The translations under genes and the position numbers were made by a program. Source: an uncultured Alphaproteobacteria bacterium (GTDB taxonomy: Bacteria > Pseudomonadota > Alphaproteobacteria > Sphingomonadales > Sphingomonadaceae). Taken from it: a stretch of DNA of 12,140 nucleotides. The notes below the pieces were generated by a model. The model saw only the letters and a program-made list of their open reading frames with translations. It was not told the origin of the DNA and searched no databases. The stretch's first letter is position 1, and the number at the start of each line of letters is the position of its first letter. Positions 7,320 through 12,140 of the stretch are shown one piece after another. Location of the stretch: NCBI GenBank assembly GCA_903939555.1, contig CAJAHV010000168.1, positions 1 through 12,140 of the forward strand, read 5' to 3'.

Positions 7320-7745
7320 TCAGGCCTTGGCAGCAAGCATGCGCAGGCTGGGCAGCATCCCCGAGACATTGTAGCCGCCCGCGTCAGCAGCCGCGACGAT
7401 AGTGTCCGGGTCGACACCCATCGAAGCCGCTGCCAGCGCCCACAGATTGGTCGATCGCGTCCCCGACCGGCAAAAGGCCAGCACCGGGCCGCCGGCGGCA
7501 AGTTCGGCCGCCATGGCTTCGACCTGCGGCATGGCAAAGCCCGAATGATCGATCGGGATGTGGCGGAAGCGCAACCCCGCCGCTGCCGCTGCTACGGCCA
7601 TGGTGGCGGCATCGGGTTGGCCAGGCACCTCGCCATCGGGGCGGTTGCTGATGATGGCAACAAAGCCCTGCGCTGCCGCCAGCGCACAATCTTCGTGAGC
7701 GATTTGCGCGGCGACGCTGATATCGGGAGTGAGACGAATGAACAT
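7320..7745 (-). CDS. TIGR01244/DUF442-type protein (beta-lactamase-hydrolase-like, Cys-loop sulfurtransferase or phosphatase fold)
   Basis: The ATG at 7745 gives 141 residues starting MFIRLTPDISVAAQIAHED, which matches the usual start of this family. The frame can be extended to a TTG at 7811, but those 22 residues look unrelated. The body shows IISNRPDGEVPGQP (31-44), HIPIDHSGF, and the active loop FCRSGTRSTNLWAL (91-104) with Cys92 and Arg97, as expected for this tyrosine-phosphatase/rhodanese-like fold. Relatives are fused to persulfide dioxygenase-like domains in sulfide-responsive operons, hence the 'sulfurtransferase' name; the real reaction here is unproven. It is the first gene of the five-gene cluster. 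No Shine-Dalgarno precedes the ATG: the bases read TACAACATTCTCC, where TACAAC could be a -10 element of a nearly leaderless mRNA. Confidence 0.88.
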   Translation of the reverse strand: MFIRLTPDISVAAQIAHEDCALAAAQGFVAIISNRPDGEVPGQPDAATMAVAAAAAGLRFRHIPIDHSGFAMPQVEAMAAELAAGGPVLAFCRSGTRSTNLWALAAASMGVDPDTIVAAADAGGYNVSGMLPSLRMLAAKA

Positions 7746-7916
7746 GGAGAATGTTGTAACGCCCCCGGCGCACGAATGCCACAGCCACGATGGCAGGTCT
7801 TGCGCCCGCAACGATAATCGCGGCTAATCGGCACCAATGTCTGTCACCGCACGCCGCACCGCACCGCTCCCGCGACGTGCGACCCAACTGCTCCCGCCCC
7901 GCCCCGGCAGCGTGCA
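7746..7916. other. Divergent promoter region between the five-gene cluster and the transporter
   Basis: These 171 bases separate two divergent starts and must hold promoters for both directions. For the minus strand, TACAAC lies just before the ATG at 7745. For the plus strand, TTGCGC (7800-7805) and GCTAAT (7823-7828) have a 17-bp spacer but match the consensus poorly. Neither is convincing alone. No palindrome of operator quality was seen. The run from 7840 to 7916 is very C-rich and gives the transporter gene no clear ribosome binding site. Confidence 0.35.
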
Positions 7917-9317
7917 ATGACCACGCCTGTCCGCGACATCCTCGGGCAGCCGCGCGGCCTCGCCTGGCTCGCTGGCACGCAATTCTGGGAAGCCTTTTCG
8001 CTTTACGGCATGCAGGCGCTGCTGACGCTTTATATGGTCGGGCAATTGCTGATGCCCGGTCATGCCGAAAATGTCGTCGGGCTCGCCGCCACCCGCGCCG
8101 CGATCGAAAGCATCACCGGCCCGCTGTCGACCCAGGCCTTTGCCGTGCAATTGTTCGGGCTATGGGCCGGGCTGGTGCGCTTCACGCCGGTGTTCGGTGG
8201 ATTGCTCGGGGACCGGCTGCTTGGTCGGCGCCGCACCATCATGCTCGGCTGTGTGCTGATGACGCTGGGGCATTTCTGCATGGCCTTCGACGGCAGCTTC
8301 TTGGCTGCACTTTTCCTGCTCATGCTTGGCACCGGCTGCGCCAATTCCAATCTTTTCTCCCAGGTCGGTGCACTCTACCCGCCCGAAGATCGTCGCCGCG
8401 ACGATGGCCTGCAGCTATACTATTTCGTGCTCAATTGCGGTGCTTTTATCGCACCGATCATATGCGGCTGGATGGGGGCAGCACTCGGCTGGCACCAGGC
8501 CTTTGCACTTGCCGGCTTCGGGATGCTCGCCGGTCTGCTCGTCTATGCCCTTGGCGAGCGCGACCTGCCCCCCGACCCGCCGCGCACTGCCGCCGCCGCA
8601 CGCGCGCCGCTCAACCCTCGGGAATGGCATGCCGTGCGGCTGCTGATGCTGCTCATGCTGGTGCAGGCGGCTTTCTGGATTGCCCAATCACAGGTCTGGA
8701 ATGTCTATAACCTTTGGGCGCGCGACCATGTCGACATGGCGGTCGCGGGCTGGCAGGTGCCGATTCCCTGGCTGCAGGCACTCGATGCCATTGCGCCAGG
8801 GCTGCTGCTGCCGCCGACGCTATGGCTGTGGCGGCGGCAGGCGGCGCGTGGCGTCGAGCCCGATGCCATCACCAAGATGGCGATCGGCTGCCTGATCTTT
8901 GGCTGCGGGATGGTCTGGTTGGCGCTGTCGGAATTGGTCTATGGCGGCGTACGGGTGCCGCTGCTCTGGGCGGTCGGCTTCCACATGCTGTCGAACTGGG
9001 GCTGGGTATTCTTCACCCCCATCGCGGTCGGACTTTATGGCCGTGCCGCGCCGAAATCACTCAATGCCATGATGATCGGGGTCAATTCGATGGCTGTTTT
9101 CGTCGGATCGACGATCAGCGGGCGCATCGGCGGGCTTTACGAGATATGGAGCGCCGATCGTTTCTGGCTGCTCCACGCCGGCATCATCGCAGTTGGCGCA
9201 TTGCTGTTACTGGCGTTGCGGCCAGCGGTGCGACGGTTGCTGGCTGCACAGGACGGGCAACAGGCGCTGATGCTCGTGACGATAGCCGATGAACCACGCA
9301 GGCGGCAAACGACATAG
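7917..9317 (+). CDS. POT/PTR2-family MFS transporter with degenerate peptide-binding motifs
   Basis: This 466-residue protein has about 12-14 hydrophobic segments. The scaffold is that of proton-dependent oligopeptide transporters: FWEAFSLYGMQALLTLYM at 23-40, the MFS loop GGLLGDRLLGRRRTIMLG at 94-111, GTGCANSN at 138-145, FVLNCGAFIAPIICG at 170-184 (the family's 'YxxINxGa' block), and FFTPIAVGL in TM10. Several functional residues differ. The ExxERFxYYG motif reads QFWEAFSLYG (22-31), so the first Glu and the Arg are gone. The TM4 Lys position is Asn143, and the TM10 Glu position is Trp363. The fold is therefore clear but peptide-proton symport is doubtful. The start at 7917 gives the usual short N-terminus ending in LGQPRGL; no Shine-Dalgarno is seen. 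It diverges from the envelope-enzyme operon and could move that pathway's substrate or product, which is inference. Confidence 0.88.
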   Translation: MTTPVRDILGQPRGLAWLAGTQFWEAFSLYGMQALLTLYMVGQLLMPGHAENVVGLAATRAAIESITGPLSTQAFAVQLFGLWAGLVRFTPVFGGLLGDRLLGRRRTIMLGCVLMTLGHFCMAFDGSFLAALFLLMLGTGCANSNLFSQVGALYPPEDRRRDDGLQLYYFVLNCGAFIAPIICGWMGAALGWHQAFALAGFGMLAGLLVYALGERDLPPDPPRTAAAARAPLNPREWHAVRLLMLLMLVQAAFWIAQSQVWNVYNLWARDHVDMAVAGWQVPIPWLQALDAIAPGLLLPPTLWLWRRQAARGVEPDAITKMAIGCLIFGCGMVWLALSELVYGGVRVPLLWAVGFHMLSNWGWVFFTPIAVGLYGRAAPKSLNAMMIGVNSMAVFVGSTISGRIGGLYEIWSADRFWLLHAGIIAVGALLLLALRPAVRRLLAAQDGQQALMLVTIADEPRRRQTT

Positions 9318-9338
9318 GTGCTGCCGTAAGAGTTTTTT
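9303..9338 (+). terminator. Weak terminator-like hairpin at the end of the transporter gene
   Basis: CGGCA (9303-9307) and TGCCG (9322-9326) flank the stop codon as a five-base-pair stem, followed after 6 nt by TTTTTT (9333-9338). The stem is short, the loop is 14 bases and the gap to the T-run is long, so this is a low-confidence call. Confidence 0.25.
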
Positions 9339-9342
9339 GCCG

Positions 9343-9389
9343 AACGCCGCGTCGCGCAGCCGGGTTGCGGGCGGTCCCGGCACGGCGTT
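9343..9389. other. Nested inverted repeats in the convergent spacer
   Basis: AACGCCG (9343-9349) pairs with CGGCGTT (9383-9389), and inside it GCCGGG (9359-9364) pairs with CCCGGC (9376-9381). The region lies between the convergent transporter and receptor genes, 12 nt after the receptor stop. For the minus-strand transcript it is followed by AAAAAA, not Ts, so it is at most a structural 3' end. Confidence 0.3.
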
Positions 9390-9401
9390 GCCGCCCCGCG
9401 A

Positions 9402-12140
9402 TCAGGTAAAGACCTTGCGCAAGGACAGTGTCAGGCTGCGACCCAACGGATCGAGCTGGTCACGTTGATAACCCAGCGGCGTCGCGCCGCTGCGATCGCG
9501 TACGACCAGCCGCGTGTCGGCAATGTTGCTGATGGCCAGGCTGATCCGCATGCCGCGCATCCAGCGCGCCCGCCGCACCAGTTCCGGGCGTTGCCCCAGA
9601 TCGGCAAACAGCCGCAGATTGATGGTGGTCAGGCCCGAAAAGAACAGATCGTCGGGCGATTGCGTTGCCCCCGACGGGTCATTGAGCACCCGCGTCGCGC
9701 TTTGCCAATTGAGGCTCAACCGCCCGCCAAGCCCGCCATTCGCTGCCCCGGCGCGCATTTCGATCTCGTGACGCGGCTGGCCACCACGGTTGCCAGTCGC
9801 AGACCCGCCGAGCAAATCGAACAGCGGCACACCGTCACGAATGAGGATCTGCTCCTGCAGGCGCCAAGTGTGGAATATCGACAGCTGGAACCGACCGTTC
9901 ATGTCGCGCAGTCCGCCAAAACCGCCGCCGCCCGGCCGCCCGCCGCCGCCCGATCCGCCGCTCGATCCGCCGCCACCGGGCCCGGCAGCGCCGGGCTGCC
10001 CGCGCGTTCCGGGCGCCGCAGCTCCGGGCCGCGGCGCTCCGCCAGCGGCGGCGCCGGCCGTTCGCTGGGCTTCAAAGGCCGCCCGGCGTCGCGCTGCAGC
10101 TTCCCGCGCGGCCTTGCCTGGCTCCAGCGCTTCCGAAAAATTGAACCCCCAGCGCAGTTCCTGACGGTCGGCGCGGGTGAAATTGACCGGGCGATTATCG
10201 ATACGCAGCAGTTGGCCGTCGCTGCCGCGCTGGAAGCGATCAGGAAAGGCCGCTTCGAGTTCGGCCGTCGCGGTGGGAAAGCCGGCGATCGGGTTTTCGA
10301 TGCGGCTGTCGATGAAATTGGCGGTCAACGACAGGTCCGCGGCGAAAGGCCGGAGCGTTGCCCCCAGCTTGCGTACCCGCCGGCGATCAGCCACCAGCGC
10401 CGCATTTCCACCATCGAGCCGGCTGATATCGACCGTTTCACCACGCACGAAATCAAAGACCCGGACGTTGGGTGTAAGCACTTGCGGGTCGCCCAGTTGC
10501 TGGATTGTCGGTGCGCCTTGCTCGTCAGTCTGGGAGAAGATCAGTTCGATGCCGTCGCGCGGTCGCCAATTGGCACCGAAACCCGTGGTGGTCAGCACCC
10601 CGAAATCCGACAATTGATCGATGGCAACATTGGCGTTGAGCGACAGCGAACCCAGCGCCGACAGCACGTCGTTGCGAACGCTGGTGAGTGGCAGGTCGAA
10701 ACTTGCCTGGAAATTACCCTGGGTGCGCGACAGTTCGGCGCGCTGAAAAGCCCCCAGTCGCTGGGATTCGGCTTGCAGACTGCGCGCCTGCAAGCCGGCT
10801 TTCAGACTGGCGGTCAGTTCACCGGCCGGCAACAACAGCAGCGCGCCATTGGCGGTCAGGTCAGCATCGGCGGCGTCGGTATTGCTTGTCGCCCGATCCC
10901 GGACCAGTGACCCGGCCAGAGCCGCGGGACCATAGGGATTGAGCGCCGGATCGCGTGCCAGCAGCGCCGTCTGGACGCCGCCCAGATCGAGCCCGCGGTC
11001 TGTCAGTATTTCGGTCTCGGCGTGACTGTAGTTGGCGGCCAGCGCCCAGGCCCAGTCCTTGATGCGGCCGTTGAACACGGTGCCGATGCGCCCGCTCCAG
11101 TCATCAGCCTGTCGTTGCAACACCGGTTCAGCATAGCGGTTGACCAACGTGCTGGCGGCAAAGGGCGAGAACGGGCTACCCGCCGGCACGACAAGGCTGG
11201 CCGAAGGCAGGCCAATCAGGCTCGTGCGGTCGTTTGATTCAAAACCGCCGGTGACAGTGGCAGCGACATTACCGAGGATCGTGCCGGCATAGCTGCCGCC
11301 CAGCGTCAGCGTGCGCGCTTCGGGCAGCAGCGACCGTGCCCGGCCAAGGCTGGTGAGATTGGCGGCATTGGCACCTGGCACGAAATCGCCCAGTCGCGGC
11401 GCTGCCGACGTGGCGTTGGTCGGAACAGCGGCCACGGCAACCGTCTGGCCCACAAGGCGGCTCAATGCCGGATCAATCTCGGCACCAGGCAACAGAGCGG
11501 TGACATTGCCAACCAGATCGAAAGGCCGGGCCGGGGCTGGCTGGACAATGCTGCGATCCCCTTCACGCACGAGGCTGTCATGGCGCAATTCGCCCTCGAG
11601 ACTGAGCCGAGTGCCATTTCGCAACCGCAGAAAATTCGCTTCGGCTTGCGCGCTGGTGCGGCCACCCTGCAGCGGACCGCCGAGATCGAACTCGCTGGTC
11701 ACGGCTCGAAAGCGTTCGCGCAGCACGAAATTGACGACACGCAGATCAGCACGATAACCGTATTTGAGCGCGACCTCTTCGGGCAGAATCTCGACGCGCT
11801 CGATCGCTTCGGGTGGAATGTTGCGGATTTCGGCAAAGCCTGAAACGCGCTTGCCACTGATCAGCACGATCGGCATGCCGCCGCCACGGCCGCGGCCGCT
11901 ACGCGTCTGGGGGGCCAGTTCCTGCAGCAATTCGGCGATGCTCGACGCGCCGATGGCGCGGATATCCTGGGCATTCAGCGTGACTTCCGCAGGAATGTCG
12001 CCGAGCACCTTGCCTCGGTCGCGCAGGCCGTTGACGACAATGGTGCCCGGGTCATCTGCGGGCGGCGGCGTAACGGCCGGCAGCGCCTCACTTGGCGGCA
12101 GCGGGGGCAGCGCAGTCTGTGCGGTCACGGCAGTCGACAA
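9402..12140 (-). CDS. TonB-dependent receptor-like outer-membrane protein, 5' end missing (runs off right edge)
   Basis: The frame is open for 912 codons up to base 12140. Its first codon there is TTG, and LSTAVTAQ-TALPP reads like the end of a signal peptide, so the true start lies outside the window. A proline-rich linker leads to the TonB-box-like GTIVVNGLRDRG (about 32-43). The plug follows, with AQDIRAIGASSIAELLQELA, MPIVLISGKRVSGF and IERVEILPEEVALKYGYRAD, then a long barrel. I know this EEVALKYGY-containing plug from sphingomonad receptors of undefined substrate. A Lys/Arg/Ala-rich then Gly/Pro-rich insertion sits at about residues 673-746, between two barrel strands. The protein ends in SLRKVFT, so Phe is second from last rather than the usual last residue. 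It converges on the POT-like transporter gene. Transport function is inferred from the family. Confidence 0.85.
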   Translation of the reverse strand: MSTAVTAQTALPPLPPSEALPAVTPPPADDPGTIVVNGLRDRGKVLGDIPAEVTLNAQDIRAIGASSIAELLQELAPQTRSGRGRGGGMPIVLISGKRVSGFAEIRNIPPEAIERVEILPEEVALKYGYRADLRVVNFVLRERFRAVTSEFDLGGPLQGGRTSAQAEANFLRLRNGTRLSLEGELRHDSLVREGDRSIVQPAPARPFDLVGNVTALLPGAEIDPALSRLVGQTVAVAAVPTNATSAAPRLGDFVPGANAANLTSLGRARSLLPEARTLTLGGSYAGTILGNVAATVTGGFESNDRTSLIGLPSASLVVPAGSPFSPFAASTLVNRYAEPVLQRQADDWSGRIGTVFNGRIKDWAWALAANYSHAETEILTDRGLDLGGVQTALLARDPALNPYGPAALAGSLVRDRATSNTDAADADLTANGALLLLPAGELTASLKAGLQARSLQAESQRLGAFQRAELSRTQGNFQASFDLPLTSVRNDVLSALGSLSLNANVAIDQLSDFGVLTTTGFGANWRPRDGIELIFSQTDEQGAPTIQQLGDPQVLTPNVRVFDFVRGETVDISRLDGGNAALVADRRRVRKLGATLRPFAADLSLTANFIDSRIENPIAGFPTATAELEAAFPDRFQRGSDGQLLRIDNRPVNFTRADRQELRWGFNFSEALEPGKAAREAAARRRAAFEAQRTAGAAAGGAPRPGAAAPGTRGQPGAAGPGGGGSSGGSGGGGRPGGGGFGGLRDMNGRFQLSIFHTWRLQEQILIRDGVPLFDLLGGSATGNRGGQPRHEIEMRAGAANGGLGGRLSLNWQSATRVLNDPSGATQSPDDLFFSGLTTINLRLFADLGQRPELVRRARWMRGMRISLAISNIADTRLVVRDRSGATPLGYQRDQLDPLGRSLTLSLRKVFT
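9910..10065 (-). repeat. Gly/Pro-rich low-complexity coding segment in the receptor-like gene
   Basis: About 52 codons (residues about 693-744 of the visible protein) are almost only Gly, Pro, Ala, Ser and Arg, with runs such as GPGGGGSSGGSGGGGRPGGG. The DNA is accordingly a GCC/CCG-rich near-repeat. Just before it comes the charged, probably helical KAAREAAARRRAAFEAQRTA. Flanking sequences (NFSEALEPG before, GRFQLSIFHTWRL after) look like barrel strands, so the insertion is probably one very long loop. Confidence 0.75.

Noticed and set aside
9465..10910. 481-codon plus-strand open frame opposite the receptor-like gene
   Set aside because: It has biased composition and no motif, while the minus strand has a clear plug and barrel. 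It is a mirror frame.
12138..12140. TTG as the true start of the right-hand receptor-like gene
   Set aside because: The residues just after it read like the end of a signal peptide, so the N-terminus should lie beyond the window.

Overview
The window is high-GC and looks like an alphaproteobacterium of the order Sphingomonadales. The reasons are two long TonB-dependent receptors (one of a plug-and-barrel type I associate with sphingomonads), an FCD-class GntR regulator divergent from a receptor, a TIGR01244-type protein, and GC-rich genes that often lack a strong Shine-Dalgarno sequence. No rRNA, tRNA, insertion sequence, phage gene or CRISPR array was seen.

Left part (1-3710): the first 47 codons of a DUF1330-like gene run off the left edge on the minus strand. 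Next come a GntR/FCD regulator (minus) and a divergent 847-residue TonB-dependent receptor (plus). A perfect 10-bp palindrome, TTGTATACAA, lies between the two starts and is the obvious candidate operator. The receptor gene ends in a very strong hairpin that has no T-run.

Middle part (3862-7745, minus): five tightly packed genes form one probable operon. In transcription order they are a TIGR01244/DUF442 Cys-loop protein, a small one-helix protein of unknown function, a membrane fatty-acid-hydroxylase/sterol-desaturase-type di-iron enzyme, an Acg-like nitroreductase-fold flavoprotein with a twin-arginine signal, and a serine alpha/beta hydrolase with a lipoprotein signal. The junctions are +6 nt, a 4-bp GTGA overlap, a 4-bp ATGA overlap and 61 nt. 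Membrane oxygenase, exported flavoprotein and lipid-anchored esterase together suggest an envelope-located modification pathway for a hydrophobic or ester-linked compound. That is inference; the substrate is unknown. This is the least ordinary gene set in the window.

Right part (7917-12140): a POT/PTR2-fold transporter diverges from the operon. It keeps the family scaffold but lacks several residues that peptide transporters use for proton coupling and peptide binding. It converges on a large TonB-dependent receptor-like gene (minus) whose 5' end lies beyond the right edge and which carries a long Gly/Pro-rich insertion near its C-terminal third. No stretch longer than about 171 bases lacks a gene.
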